Numbered from the stretch's first letter, positions 42,466-52,398 are shown. The stretch is 64,000 nt of DNA from JABDEZ01 sp965276955 (GCA_965276955.1 CBDIBP010000047.1:1-64000), one strand, 5' to 3'. Program-made: numbers and translations. Notes: a model not told the origin generated them from the sequence alone.

Positions 42466-45198
42466 ATGAAAGCCTGTTGTAAAACGATATTATTGTTGTT
42501 TTTACTTTGCATTGCCGCACCAGCGGCGGCACAAATACCACAATGGGCAATAGGAGTAGGTAGCCCGCTTGCTGATGATGCCCGCACATGTGTAGTTGCG
42601 CCTAATGGCAATGTATACCTGGCAGGTCTTTTCTCCGGCACTATGGACCTTGATCCATCTGCGGCTACTTACAGCATCACCAGCAATGGTGAAACAGATA
42701 TTTTCCTGGCGTGCTATACTTCTTCAGGCTCCTTTTTATGGGGGTTGCATGTAGGTGGCAACAGTTACGACGGCGCGCTGAGCATGGCGGCAGACAAAGA
42801 TAATAACGTTGTGATAGCCGGATTTTTCAGCGGGCAGCATGTGGATTTCGACCCATTGTCCACAGGGATATACCTAAATGATATGGGCGTAATAGGCCCG
42901 GTACTGACCACTGCCGGCGACGGCTTTGTGGCAAAGTATACACCCACAGGTAAGTGCGCGTGGGCCATAGACCTGGGCGATAGCTCGGTATTTGATGTAG
43001 CGGAAGGAGTAGGTGTGGATGAAAAAGGCAGTGTGTATGTAGGTGGCGATTTTCACTATACCATGAATATAGACCCCGCCGGTAGTACGATACTAAATGC
43101 GCTGACAGGCACGGCCTACCTGGTGAAATATGATGCTGCCGGGCACCTGGTATGGGGCTTTAACTTTGGCGGCGGTGGCAATGGTGGCGTAGACAATGCG
43201 GTGTGGGATATAAAGAGTGATGGTAAAGGCAGTATATACCTGGCAGGGTGCTACCAGAACACCAGCAATTTTTCATCAACACCAGTGCTTGGGTCTACTC
43301 TTGCCAATAGTGGGGTATATGACGGGTTCCTGGCCAAGTACGATACGGCAGGCAAGTTCATATATGTGGTAAGCATGAATGGTGCTGGCAATGATGAGGC
43401 CACCAGCCTGGCTTTTGATACTGCAGGTAATGTATACGTTACAGGTTATACCGCCAGCAGTTCGCTCACCTTCGATCCATCTGTAAATACTCTTACTACG
43501 CAGGGTCACGGGCTGCACACAAATATGTTTTTGGCTAAATATACAGCCCAAGGCGCTTACATGTGGGGCCATGTGACCGGCAATAATTTGGATGATGCTG
43601 TAGGCGCATGTGTGGGGGTGTATAAAAACAGTTTATACTGTACCGGATACTTTCACGATACGGTAGATTTCGACCCTTCTGCGGCAACCGCGTACCTGAG
43701 CAGTAACGGGCAGGCAGATATGTACTTGTGTAAATACGACCTGGATGGCAATTATATTTGCGGGTTCAATGTAGGCAGTGGGGGCAATGACGAGGGCAGA
43801 CACCTGGCTCTGGATACTGCGGGATATATTTATACCTGCGGGCAATTCACCGGTATCAATACCAATTTTTCGCCCGGTCCGGTACCCGTACCGTTGTCGG
43901 TAAGAGGAGGAGGGGATGCTTACGTGGTGAAGTATAACTGGCTGCTGCCACCAGTGGCGCCTAAAGGCTACCTGACGGGCGATACCATATGCTTTGGCGA
44001 TACAGCACATCTTACTTTTACTGCTACTGCGGGCACGTCACCCTATACTATTTTGTATACGCACAACAATGTTACCGATACTGTATGGTACGTGCATAGT
44101 GGCCAGCAAATAGATATACCATCGCCGCAAACTACTACACGATACAAACTGATACTTATCATGTCATCGGGCAATTGCGACCCGCCAGGCTATGTGGACA
44201 CAACAGCTACTATACTGGTGCACCCCCTGCCTGTTATAACCATAAGTAATGATACCACTGTGTGCCCTGGCAAAGCGGTGCGACTGCATGTAACGGGCGG
44301 GGATGGGTGCTATTGGTTAGGTAGTGGTATAGATAGCCCTGCTATAGCGTATCAGAATGTTATTGCTGTGCAAACCTGCATTTACAAAGTAGTGGTAACA
44401 GACAGCCTTAAATGCCGGGACACCGGGGTAGTAGCTGTGAACGTATTCCCTGCATTGTTTGCCACCCAGGGGCCGCAAGTAGTTATTTGCAGCGGAGATA
44501 CTGCGCAACTGAAAGCTACTGGTGCAGATAGTTATCTCTGGTACCCCGATACATTACTGACCGGCGCTACTACCGCACAGCCCAAAGCGTGGCCAAAACA
44601 GGATATGATCTACACTGTTGCCATGACAGAGCATATATGCGGACGTACCGATACCCTTTCCGTACAGGTGATGGTGAACCAGCTGCCCGATGTGCACATA
44701 ACAGAAGCCCACGATGTGGACTGTGGTAAAAAAGGGGGAATGATGACAGTGGCTGGAGCGAAAAAATATATATGGTACCCCAGTACAAATAATGATAGCA
44801 TTAGTGGCCCCAGCGTGGAAGTGCGCCCGGAGATCACCACTTTATACTATGTAGTAGGTACTGATGATAACGACTGCAGTAACAGGGATAGTACGAACAT
44901 AAATGTTTTTTATAACGGTACGGGCCGCTTGTATGCACCTACTGCTTTTACCCCAAATGATGACGGGAAGAACGACTGTTTTCGCGTAAACATACCTGGG
45001 ATAGTTACTGCCTACCAATTTTTAATATACAACCGATGGGGGCAGGTGGTGTATGCCACCTATGTATATGGAGATTGCTGGGACGGTAAATTTCAGGGTG
45101 TGCCACAAGACATGGGTACTTATTTTTATAGCTACAAGGGTACATCCAGCTCTTGCGGGTCCATAGCAGGTAAGGGGGACTTTCAACTTATACGCTAA
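42466..45198 (+). CDS. T9SS type B cargo with SBBP-type repeats
   Basis: 910 residues. Signal peptide (LLFLLCIAAPAAAQ). Residues about 20-490 carry repeats of the GNVYLAGLFSGTMDLDPS / GSVYVGGDFHYTMNIDP / GNVYVTGYTASSSLTFDPS type, an SBBP beta-propeller. Ig-like/PKD-like stretches follow. The last 90 residues (PTAFTPNDDGKNDCFRV...YNRWGQVVYATY...WDGKFQGVPQDMGTYFY) are the gliding-motility C-terminal type B sorting domain. Exported through T9SS and probably surface-bound or released. Partner unknown. Confidence 0.85.
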   Translation: MKACCKTILLLFLLCIAAPAAAQIPQWAIGVGSPLADDARTCVVAPNGNVYLAGLFSGTMDLDPSAATYSITSNGETDIFLACYTSSGSFLWGLHVGGNSYDGALSMAADKDNNVVIAGFFSGQHVDFDPLSTGIYLNDMGVIGPVLTTAGDGFVAKYTPTGKCAWAIDLGDSSVFDVAEGVGVDEKGSVYVGGDFHYTMNIDPAGSTILNALTGTAYLVKYDAAGHLVWGFNFGGGGNGGVDNAVWDIKSDGKGSIYLAGCYQNTSNFSSTPVLGSTLANSGVYDGFLAKYDTAGKFIYVVSMNGAGNDEATSLAFDTAGNVYVTGYTASSSLTFDPSVNTLTTQGHGLHTNMFLAKYTAQGAYMWGHVTGNNLDDAVGACVGVYKNSLYCTGYFHDTVDFDPSAATAYLSSNGQADMYLCKYDLDGNYICGFNVGSGGNDEGRHLALDTAGYIYTCGQFTGINTNFSPGPVPVPLSVRGGGDAYVVKYNWLLPPVAPKGYLTGDTICFGDTAHLTFTATAGTSPYTILYTHNNVTDTVWYVHSGQQIDIPSPQTTTRYKLILIMSSGNCDPPGYVDTTATILVHPLPVITISNDTTVCPGKAVRLHVTGGDGCYWLGSGIDSPAIAYQNVIAVQTCIYKVVVTDSLKCRDTGVVAVNVFPALFATQGPQVVICSGDTAQLKATGADSYLWYPDTLLTGATTAQPKAWPKQDMIYTVAMTEHICGRTDTLSVQVMVNQLPDVHITEAHDVDCGKKGGMMTVAGAKKYIWYPSTNNDSISGPSVEVRPEITTLYYVVGTDDNDCSNRDSTNINVFYNGTGRLYAPTAFTPNDDGKNDCFRVNIPGIVTAYQFLIYNRWGQVVYATYVYGDCWDGKFQGVPQDMGTYFYSYKGTSSSCGSIAGKGDFQLIR

Positions 45199-45438
45199 TA
45201 CCGCTGATCTTTACGGCAATGAGTTTCACTTATTTGATCACTTTTTGTTCGGATATGCCTCGCGTACTTTATGTTGGAGTTACAATATAACCTATTGCAT
45301 ATAATATTTACATTTTATATTTTAATAATTAAATTAATCTATAAAAAATGTATTGATAAAAAATGATGGTATGCTTAGGTAAATATAGTAGATGAAAATG
45401 TAGTACAAGAAATTAGCTACAAAAACCTTTTCGTTTAG

Positions 45439-45446
45439 TACCTTTG
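45439..45446 (+). promoter_or_regulatory. -7 element before ctaB
   Basis: TACCTTTG, 33 bases before the ctaB ATG, fits TAnnTTTG. No TTG is at the ideal -33 spacing. It probably starts the oxidase cluster transcript. Confidence 0.45.
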
Positions 45447-45478
45447 CCGCCATATTTACAATCGTTTTACATTAATAT

Positions 45479-46372
45479 ATGGTGCAGGAAGAGCCGATAA
45501 AGGCCAAATGGCTGATGGTGTCACGATTAAAAGATTATAACCAGTTGCTTAAGCCGAACTTAAGTGGTATGGTGGTCTTTTCAAGTGTTATCGGCTACCT
45601 TATGGCTCCCGGCATTTATTTTGACCTGAAGACCGTATTGGTGCTTTTTATAGGCGGTATGCTCAGCACCGGTGGTGCCAATACCATAAACCAGATACTG
45701 GAAAAGGACAGCGACCGGCTGATGAAGCGCACCATGAACCGGCCCTTACCAGATGGCCGTATAGGCACTACAGAAGCCTGGGTATTTGCTATTGCTACAG
45801 GTGTGGCAGGCGCATTGCTTTTAGGAGTTTATTTCAATCCATTAGCGGGTGCATTGAGTTTGGTGTCCCTTCTACTTTATTCTTTTGCTTATACACCTAT
45901 GAAGAAGCGGCACCCCATATCGGTGTTCATAGGCGCCATACCGGGGTCGCTGCCACCGCTAATAGGGTGGGTGGCTGCAACAGGATCTTTTGGTATGGGC
46001 GGGCTGGTACTATTCGCCATACAATTCTTCTGGCAGTTCCCCCATTTCTGGGCCATAGCCTGGGTTGCTTACGATGATTATGCGGCTGCCGGTATGCGTA
46101 TGCTGCCTACACGGGAGCGGGAGACAAGGTTCACAGGACTACAGTGCGTGTTTTACAGCATAGTGCTGATACCAATGGCCATACTGCCACGTGCCATAAA
46201 CCTTTGCGGCACCATAGGTATGTGTGTGATAATGGCCTGTGGCGTATTTTATTTTATTAACTCGGTGATATTTTATTTTAAGAACGACCACAAGTCGGCA
46301 AAAAGGGTGATGTACGCGTCTTTTATTTATTTGCCCACCGTATTGCTGGCATTGTTGTTTGATAAATACTAA
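45479..46372 (+). CDS. ctaB: Protoheme IX farnesyltransferase
   Basis: 297 residues with nine hydrophobic segments. The first motif N-QILEKDSDRLMKRTMNRPLP carries the NxxxDxxxD-like pattern, and the Y-DDYAAAGMRMLP region holds the second Asp site. LYSFAYTPMKKRHPISVFIGAIPGSLPPLIGW is typical of heme O synthases. Farnesylates heme B for cytochrome oxidases. First gene of the cluster to 49783. Confidence 0.93.
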   Translation: MVQEEPIKAKWLMVSRLKDYNQLLKPNLSGMVVFSSVIGYLMAPGIYFDLKTVLVLFIGGMLSTGGANTINQILEKDSDRLMKRTMNRPLPDGRIGTTEAWVFAIATGVAGALLLGVYFNPLAGALSLVSLLLYSFAYTPMKKRHPISVFIGAIPGSLPPLIGWVAATGSFGMGGLVLFAIQFFWQFPHFWAIAWVAYDDYAAAGMRMLPTRERETRFTGLQCVFYSIVLIPMAILPRAINLCGTIGMCVIMACGVFYFINSVIFYFKNDHKSAKRVMYASFIYLPTVLLALLFDKY

Positions 46373-46382
46373 TTTTTTTTTG

Positions 46383-46949
46383 ATGAGCATGATACAGCAG
46401 GTAGAACGAAAAAAAATTCATCCACACAAATTCGCTTTGTGGGTAGCCATGGGCAGCATCACCATGATGTTCGCAGGGCTTACGAGCGCCTACATAGTGC
46501 GCGAGGCGCAGGGCAACTGGGTATATTATAAATTGCCGGTCATTTTCTGGATATCAACTTTGGCCATAATAACAAGCAGTGTGACAATGCAACTGGGCGT
46601 GCGCGCATTCAAGAACCGGGAAATGATAAAGTACCGGTTGCTGATAACTACTACGCTGATATTAGGCGCATTGTTCGGTTTGTTCCAGCTTATAGGTTTC
46701 AAGCAATTATATGCACAAAAAATAAGAGTAGACGGTAATCCCAGCGAATCTTTCCTGTTCATAATCACAGGATTGCATTTAGTGCATATATTGGGTGGGA
46801 TTATTGCATTATTAATTGTATTTTTCCGCGCATTTAGGAAACAGGTAAAGATATACAATGCAACGGGTTTGGAGGTTGTGGCCAGCTACTGGCACTTTGT
46901 GGATGCATTGTGGATTTATTTATTTGTCTTCTTTCTGGCAAATCAATAA
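46383..46949 (+). CDS. Cytochrome c oxidase subunit III family (short)
   Basis: 188 residues from ATG 46383. HPHKFALWVAMGSITMMFAGLTSAYIVRE at the N-terminus, GLHLVHILGGIIALLIVFFRAF and the terminal SYWHFVDALWIYLFVFFLA, the heme-copper oxidase III signature. Five hydrophobic helices. It is the first of two neighbouring subunit III genes. The catalytic subunits I/II are not in the window. Confidence 0.88.
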   Translation: MSMIQQVERKKIHPHKFALWVAMGSITMMFAGLTSAYIVREAQGNWVYYKLPVIFWISTLAIITSSVTMQLGVRAFKNREMIKYRLLITTTLILGALFGLFQLIGFKQLYAQKIRVDGNPSESFLFIITGLHLVHILGGIIALLIVFFRAFRKQVKIYNATGLEVVASYWHFVDALWIYLFVFFLANQ

Positions 46950-47002
46950 AAATGTTTCGAAATTTGCACCCAAACTTATAATTAGGCAACTTAAACACAA
47001 CT

Positions 47003-47758
47003 ATGTCACAAGCAACAGCAACTACTACTACAGCACCTGAACCAAAGCTATGGGGCGGCGGCCATTCTCCATTTAACGTAAGCTACGGTAAAATGATGAC
47101 CTGGTTCTTCCTGTTGTCAGATGCCTTTACATTTGGCGCATTGCTGATAGCATACGGTACCACTCGTTTTTTTAGCGCAGTATGGCCAGATGCCAACCAG
47201 GTATTCCGTTCTTTCCCATTCGTAGAAGCATCAGTGAACCTGCCATTGCTGTTCGTGAGTCTTATGACGTTCATACTCATCATGAGTTCGGTAACTATGG
47301 TACTTGCAGTACATGCCGGCCACTATGGCGATAAAAAGAATGTAGCTAAATGGCTGTTATGGACCATTGTAGGTGGTATTTGCTTCCTGAGCTGCCAGGC
47401 ATGGGAGTGGACACACCTGCACCACGAAGGTGGCTGGTGGGGTTCTTTTACCGGCGATAACACACCACTTTCTGCATTCCAGGGTTTCTTTGATATTAAG
47501 AGAGATGGCCTTGCCCTGGTAAGTGCAAGCGGCCAGCGCTCTACACACGATTTCTTCAATTACTTCTTTACCATCACAGGGTTCCATGGTTGCCACGTAT
47601 TGTCTGGTGTTATCTTCAACATCCTGATACTGGTAAATACGGTGAATGGTGTTTACGAGCGCCGCGGCCACTATGAGATGGTAGAAAAAATAGGTCTTTA
47701 CTGGCACTTTGTAGACCTGGTATGGGTATTTGTATTCACTTGCTTCTACCTGCTGTAA
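47003..47758 (+). CDS. Cytochrome c oxidase subunit III
   Basis: 251 residues. FNVSYGKMMTWFFLLSDAFTFGALLIAYG, LSCQAWEWTHLHHEGGWWGS, FFTITGFHGCHVLSGVIFNI and IGLYWHFVDLVWVFVFTCFYLL are core helices of subunit III. The long form carries a periplasmic insertion around residue 160. Part of a caa3/aa3-type oxidase cluster with ctaB upstream. Confidence 0.92.
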   Translation: MSQATATTTTAPEPKLWGGGHSPFNVSYGKMMTWFFLLSDAFTFGALLIAYGTTRFFSAVWPDANQVFRSFPFVEASVNLPLLFVSLMTFILIMSSVTMVLAVHAGHYGDKKNVAKWLLWTIVGGICFLSCQAWEWTHLHHEGGWWGSFTGDNTPLSAFQGFFDIKRDGLALVSASGQRSTHDFFNYFFTITGFHGCHVLSGVIFNILILVNTVNGVYERRGHYEMVEKIGLYWHFVDLVWVFVFTCFYLL

Positions 47759-47800
47759 TCGATAAACATAAATTCACAACCCCAACATATCATATCATAG

Positions 47801-48208
47801 ATGTCACATCATAACGAAAATAGCATACAGCATTTATACGAAGGCGACCAGTCTAAATTATATTCTGGCGTTATGCAGCATCATTCAGATGTTAATTCCA
47901 CAGAAAGCAAGAAGCAGGTAAAAAGGATCTGGAATGTGTTCTGGGTGCTGCTGGGTATTACTTTGATAGAGGTAGTAATAGGTATGTTCTTCAGCCATGA
48001 ATTACCTAAGGTCCTTGTTGCATTTTTATTCCTGGGCCTTACGCTTGTAAAGGCAGGCTACATAGTAGCAGTATTTATGCACCTGGGCGATGAAGTAAAG
48101 AATTTTATTGTTACCGTAATGGTACCACTGGTACTGTTCGTTTGGTTCATTATAGCATTCCTCGCCGATGGTGGTTTCTGGTTGCACATGAACCAGTCGT
48201 TCCGTTAG
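47801..48208 (+). CDS. Cytochrome c oxidase subunit IV family protein
   Basis: 135 residues. A His/Ser-rich N-terminus, then three helices (IWNVFWVLLGITLIEVVIGMF, VLVAFLFLGLTLVKAGYIVAVFMHLGDE, FIVTVMVPLVLFVWFIIAFLADG). The middle helix with KAGYIVAVFMHLGDE is the bacterial COX4 pattern. Stabilises the oxidase; not catalytic. Confidence 0.88.
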   Translation: MSHHNENSIQHLYEGDQSKLYSGVMQHHSDVNSTESKKQVKRIWNVFWVLLGITLIEVVIGMFFSHELPKVLVAFLFLGLTLVKAGYIVAVFMHLGDEVKNFIVTVMVPLVLFVWFIIAFLADGGFWLHMNQSFR

Positions 48209-48253
48209 CATTCATTACAGAGCAGTCTTGCCGGTGTGCAGGAAATATTAAAG

Positions 48254-48952
48254 ATGGCAAAACAATTCTCTAAGTATAGATTTTTAGGTGGACTGGCGGT
48301 AGCATTTGTGCTACCGCTTTCTTTTTATCTTATAGCCAGGCTCATGTCTAAAGACAAGCTGCACATGCCGCATTATTACGTGGCAGACAGTGTGCGTGCT
48401 GTGCCGGTGAAAGGAAAGAACGACACCATATTTCACCAGGCCACAGATGTGGTGCTGACCAACCAACTGGGCAATACAGTATCGCTGAACAATTCTTTAA
48501 AAGGGAAGATATTAATAGTTGACTTCTTTTTTGTGAATTGCCCGGTTATATGCCCTCGGCTGACAGGTGATATGGTACTGCTGCAAAAGGCTTTTCATAA
48601 GAACCCTAAAATGGAAAGCTCGCTGGATACAGCCGTACAACTTATCTCGATGACCGTTAATCCGGCACATGACTCATTCCAGGTTCTGCGCCAATATGCA
48701 GACCGATTTAGGGTCGATCATGACCACTGGTGGTTCCTTACCGGAGACAAGAAGAAGATATACGACTATGCCCGCAATCAGCTTTTTGTGGAGGCCCAGC
48801 CGGGCGACGGAGGGGCGGATGACTTTATACATACGGAGAAGATAGTGCTGCTGGATAAGAACCGTTATATACGTGGTTACTACAACGGGCTGGATACTGC
48901 AGATGTGAAGCGCTGTGCCGATGATGTGGTATTACTCTCTTTAGAAAAATAG
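48254..48952 (+). CDS. SCO-family copper/thiol protein
   Basis: 232 residues from ATG 48254 (a GTG at 48236 is less likely). One N-terminal helix anchors a thioredoxin-like domain. IVDFFFVNCPVICPRLTGDM holds C96 and C100 (CxxxC), and FIHTEKIVLLDKNRYIRGYY supplies the conserved His, the copper ligands of SCO proteins. Assists Cu(A) assembly of cytochrome oxidase in the periplasm. Confidence 0.92.
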   Translation: MAKQFSKYRFLGGLAVAFVLPLSFYLIARLMSKDKLHMPHYYVADSVRAVPVKGKNDTIFHQATDVVLTNQLGNTVSLNNSLKGKILIVDFFFVNCPVICPRLTGDMVLLQKAFHKNPKMESSLDTAVQLISMTVNPAHDSFQVLRQYADRFRVDHDHWWFLTGDKKKIYDYARNQLFVEAQPGDGGADDFIHTEKIVLLDKNRYIRGYYNGLDTADVKRCADDVVLLSLEK

Positions 48953-48972
48953 AAAATTTAATACAGCAGATC

Positions 48973-49524
48973 ATGCTTACACCATCCATTCAGAAGAACG
49001 ATAAAAAGGCAAGGCTGCTGATCTATACAGTATCTTTTGCTGTTTTTGCAGCAGTTGTTGTTATCTCACGCTACAAGTTGCCTATAGACCTTGGCTTTAA
49101 TGTGCATTACCTGGCTCTGTTCAACGCTGTAGTGAATTCCATGGTTGCCATATGCCTGATAGCAGCATTGGTAGCCATAAAGAACAAGCAATACGTGCTG
49201 CATAGGAACCTGATGATGGTAGCTATCGTCCTTTCAGTACTCTTCCTCGTATCTTATGTAGGTCACCACCTGTTTGCCGGCGAGACGAAGTATGGTGGGG
49301 ATGGCCCGCTGCGGTATGTGTATTATGCAATACTGATAACACACATTCCATTGGCGGCTATAATACTGCCATTTGTATTGTTTACCGCCTACCGTGCGCT
49401 GATAGGGGAGTTCCCGGCACATAAAAAGTTGTCAAAGATAACCTGGCCATTGTGGCTGTACGTAAGCGTGACGGGGGTGATAGTGTACCTGATGATATCG
49501 CCGTACTACGTGCCCCATATATGA
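48973..49524 (+). CDS. DUF420 membrane protein
   Basis: 183 residues with five hydrophobic helices. LGFNVHYLALFNAVVNSMVAICLIAALVAI, NLMMVAIVLSVLFLVSYVGHHL and TYVYYAILITHIPLAAI-like helices with His residues in membrane positions are typical of DUF420, which often sits in oxidase clusters. Role in assembly suspected, unproven. Confidence 0.85.
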   Translation: MLTPSIQKNDKKARLLIYTVSFAVFAAVVVISRYKLPIDLGFNVHYLALFNAVVNSMVAICLIAALVAIKNKQYVLHRNLMMVAIVLSVLFLVSYVGHHLFAGETKYGGDGPLRYVYYAILITHIPLAAIILPFVLFTAYRALIGEFPAHKKLSKITWPLWLYVSVTGVIVYLMISPYYVPHI

Positions 49525-49570
49525 CATGAGTATTTATTGCGTTGTTAACTTTAGTTCGTAAATTTATTCT

Positions 49571-49783
49571 ATGAAAAAGTGGTTATTGATAGCGATGCTG
49601 TGTATGCTGGTGGCACCAATGGCTGCAAAGGCGCAGTGTGCGGTATGTACCAAAACGGCAGCAGGGCTTGATGATAAAAGTGCTAAAGGGCTGAACGGGG
49701 GTATTGTGTACCTTGCCTTCATTCCGTTATCTATAATGGGTACTATAGGATTGGTGTGGTGGCGCTACAACAAGAGTATCTAA
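49571..49783 (+). CDS. Small CxxC membrane protein of the oxidase cluster
   Basis: 70 residues. Signal or first helix (LLIAMLCMLVAPMAAKAQ), then CAVCTKTAAG with a CxxC, then one helix (GGIVYLAFIPLSIMGTIGLVWW). It is the last gene of the ctaB-to-DUF420 run (46 bases after DUF420). Its CxxC could bind copper or act in thiol exchange; that is inference from context. Confidence 0.7.
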   Translation: MKKWLLIAMLCMLVAPMAAKAQCAVCTKTAAGLDDKSAKGLNGGIVYLAFIPLSIMGTIGLVWWRYNKSI

Positions 49784-49820
49784 GTTCTCAGTTCATCAAC
49801 TACATAATAAACACAGGTAA

Positions 49821-50540
49821 ATGAAAAAGATAGTAGCCATTTTGCTGGTCAGCTTGTCCATAGCTTCTTGTAAGCGGAATGTAATTATAGGCTCAGGAAA
49901 TACCACCACCACTACACGCACTGTTCCTTCTTTTTCGGCAGTGGATATAAGTGCACCTGTAGATGCTTCTATTACTATTCAAGACGGCGCTACGCCCTCG
50001 CTCCAGCTCAGCGGGTACGATAACCTGCAGCAGAATATAACAACAGAAGTGAAGGACAGTAAGCTGCTGGTATATGTACCTAAGGGTACACAATTAAGCA
50101 CTGATCAAAAAGTAAAGATAACTATTACGATACCGGCACTGAACGACGTATCGCTGAGTGGCGCCACAGATGCTGAACTGCACGGTGCCATAAGGTGTGC
50201 CGATTTTAAGCTGGACATCTCTGGCGCATCTACAGTAGTGATAGATAGCCTGAACGTAGAGCATTTTTCGACCGATATTTCAGGCACCTGCAAGCTGAAT
50301 ATAAAAGCGGGCAATACTAAGTCTGCTACTTTTGATATGAGCGGTGCCGGTACCATAAAGGCATTTGGACTGACCACCCTAAAGACCGAAGCCAACTTAT
50401 CTGGCGCAGGAACAGCAGAGGTGAATGCGCAAGCTACGCTGGATGTGCATGTGAGCGGTGTAGGGGTGATACGCTATAAAGGCCACCCGGCCATAACCAG
50501 CGAGAAAAGTGGTGTGGGTACAATTACCGATGCCAATTGA
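49821..50540 (+). CDS. GIN/DUF2807-domain lipoprotein
   Basis: 239 residues. Lipobox LLVSLSIASCKRN. The rest is a right-handed beta-helix-like DUF2807 domain with repeated short turns (LSGATDAELHG, ISGASTVVIDS, ISGTCKLNIKAG, MSGAGTIKAFG, LSGAGTAEVNA, VSGVGVIRYKG). A putative auto-transporter adhesin-like head domain in the envelope; function unknown. Confidence 0.85.
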   Translation: MKKIVAILLVSLSIASCKRNVIIGSGNTTTTTRTVPSFSAVDISAPVDASITIQDGATPSLQLSGYDNLQQNITTEVKDSKLLVYVPKGTQLSTDQKVKITITIPALNDVSLSGATDAELHGAIRCADFKLDISGASTVVIDSLNVEHFSTDISGTCKLNIKAGNTKSATFDMSGAGTIKAFGLTTLKTEANLSGAGTAEVNAQATLDVHVSGVGVIRYKGHPAITSEKSGVGTITDAN

Positions 50541-50562
50541 TAATGCCTAAAATGGTTGATGT

Positions 50563-51006
50563 ATGAACAGGAAACTTTTTCTTTTTATTCTCCCGGTCTT
50601 TTTACTGTTGTTAAAGAGCAGTGCGGGAATAGCCCAGGCCGACCGTATAGAAGGCATGTGGTATAATGCGGAGAAGAGCGGAAAGATACAGATATACAAG
50701 GCCAAGGATAATAAATTTTATGGTAAGATTATATGGCTGAAAGAGCCCAACAGAGATGGCAAGCCTAAACTGGACATGCACAACAGTGACGAAAGCAAAC
50801 GCAGCCAGCCAGAGCTGGGACTGGTAGTGCTGGCCGGTTTCAATAAAAGTGGAGACCGAATGTACGAGGATGGTACGGTGTACGACCCAACAAATGGTAA
50901 AACCTACTCTTGCAAGATCACTTATAAAGGCGACCACCTGGATATACGCGGCTACGTAGGTATATCGCTGCTGGGGCGCACTACACAATGGACAAAGGCT
51001 GAATAA
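50563..51006 (+). CDS. DUF2147-family secreted protein
   Basis: 147 residues. Signal peptide, then ADRIEGMWYNAEKSGKIQIYKAKDNKFYGKIIWLKEP, NRDGKPKLDMHN and GTVYDPTNGKTYSCKITYKGDHLDIRGYVGISLLGRTTQWTK. These match the DUF2147 single-domain layout. Periplasmic; role unknown. Follows the GIN gene by 22 bases, so it may be co-transcribed. Confidence 0.88.
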   Translation: MNRKLFLFILPVFLLLLKSSAGIAQADRIEGMWYNAEKSGKIQIYKAKDNKFYGKIIWLKEPNRDGKPKLDMHNSDESKRSQPELGLVVLAGFNKSGDRMYEDGTVYDPTNGKTYSCKITYKGDHLDIRGYVGISLLGRTTQWTKAE

Positions 51007-51035
51007 GCTGTTGAACTATTAATGGTCAGTTTGCT

Positions 51036-52232
51036 ATGGAACGAATGAATGTTTTGTGCTGCGGGGTACTTATAGCACTATTGCTTACCGGTGCCTCACA
51101 TGCAGGTGCACAGAAGATGACCTACACAAAGATCACCAAAATAGATCTGTCTCCGTTTGAAGACAACACCCATCACTGGTACGATATATACGATAAGGAC
51201 AATGTGGTGAACCCCTTGCCAGGCAAACCCCGGTACAAGCCATCAGATATTATTGAGATAGCCGACAACATACTGCTTTACCAGAAGAACAACGGTGGAT
51301 GGCCTAAGAACTATGATATACAAGCCATCCTTACTACTGCCCAAAAAGACAGTCTTGTACACGCTAAGAACCAGGAGAACACTACTTATGACAATGGCAG
51401 TACCTATACACAAATAGCTGCACTTGCCGATGTGTATACCACCACCGGTGTTGACAAGTACAAGGCAGCAGCCTTGAAAGGATTGGATTTTGTAGTGGCA
51501 TCGCAATATGCGAATGGTGGCTGGCCACAGTATTATCCGCTTGAAGAAGGGTACAGCAGGCGCATTACCTACAACGATGGGGTGATGGTAGGTATCATGC
51601 AATTGCTCAAAGACATTAACGATGGCGAAGCTCAGTATGCTTTTATAGACAAGGCTCACCGGGCAAGGCTTGTAGCTGCTTACAATAAAGGCTTACCCTT
51701 TATATTGCGAACACAGATAATAGACAATGGCAAGCCGACCGTATGGGCCCAGCAATATGATGAGGTGACATTGCAACCCGCATGGGCGCGTAAGTTTGAA
51801 CCACCGGCCATATGCAACCGGGAGAGTGCCGATATTGTGCTGTTCCTTATGAGTATAGAAAAGCCTGATAAAAAGGTAGTAGATGCAGTGCAAAATGCAG
51901 TACGGTGGTTCCTCGATGCCAGGATATACAATATACGGGTAGAGACAGTAAGCGCTCCGGAACTGGATACCAAGTACAAGATATCAAGAACGGATAGGAG
52001 GGTGGTGATAGACAGCAGCGCCCTACCTATATGGGCAAGATATAACGAGCTAAAGACCCACAGACCCCTGTTTTGCAACCGCGATAGCAAGGTGGTATAC
52101 AGCCTTGAAGAGGTGCAGCGGGAGCGGCGCGATGGATATGGATGGTATACATACCAGCCTAAGCAGGTACTGAAGGCTTACCCTGCCTGGCAAAAGAAAT
52201 GGGCGAAAGATAATAATGTGTTGAGGGAGTAG
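51036..52232 (+). CDS. pelA: Pectate lyase, PL10 type
   Basis: 398 residues with a signal peptide (LIALLLTGASHAGAQ). NNGGWPKNYDIQA, ENTTYDNGSTYTQIAALADVY, ANGGWPQYYPLEEGYSRRITYNDGVM and the C-terminal WARYNELKTHRPLFCNRDSKVVYSLEEVQRERRDGYGWY are the PL10/PelA core. Cleaves polygalacturonate by beta-elimination with Ca2+. The catalytic Arg is likely in the TDRRVV-R region, but I did not map it. No SusCD genes are adjacent. Confidence 0.9.
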   Translation: MERMNVLCCGVLIALLLTGASHAGAQKMTYTKITKIDLSPFEDNTHHWYDIYDKDNVVNPLPGKPRYKPSDIIEIADNILLYQKNNGGWPKNYDIQAILTTAQKDSLVHAKNQENTTYDNGSTYTQIAALADVYTTTGVDKYKAAALKGLDFVVASQYANGGWPQYYPLEEGYSRRITYNDGVMVGIMQLLKDINDGEAQYAFIDKAHRARLVAAYNKGLPFILRTQIIDNGKPTVWAQQYDEVTLQPAWARKFEPPAICNRESADIVLFLMSIEKPDKKVVDAVQNAVRWFLDARIYNIRVETVSAPELDTKYKISRTDRRVVIDSSALPIWARYNELKTHRPLFCNRDSKVVYSLEEVQRERRDGYGWYTYQPKQVLKAYPAWQKKWAKDNNVLRE

Positions 52233-52315
52233 TATTATTCTCTATTATTTCAACCTGAGTGTTAGTCAACACATCATCATCGTTCACCCCTGATCTGTAA
52301 TTAATAACTTATAAA

Positions 52316-52347
52316 TTGGCATATTTCATTATTTTTACTAACTTTTG
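52316..52347 (+). promoter_or_regulatory. Probable promoter of the 52399 cargo gene
   Basis: TTG at 52316-52318, a 20-base spacer, then TAACTTTTG at 52339-52347 (one base longer than the -7 consensus). The ATG follows about 50 bases later. Confidence 0.4.
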
Positions 52348-52398
52348 GATGTAAGATCCCGTCTACAAAAAAGGTAAGTTATGTGACGGTTGAAATTT

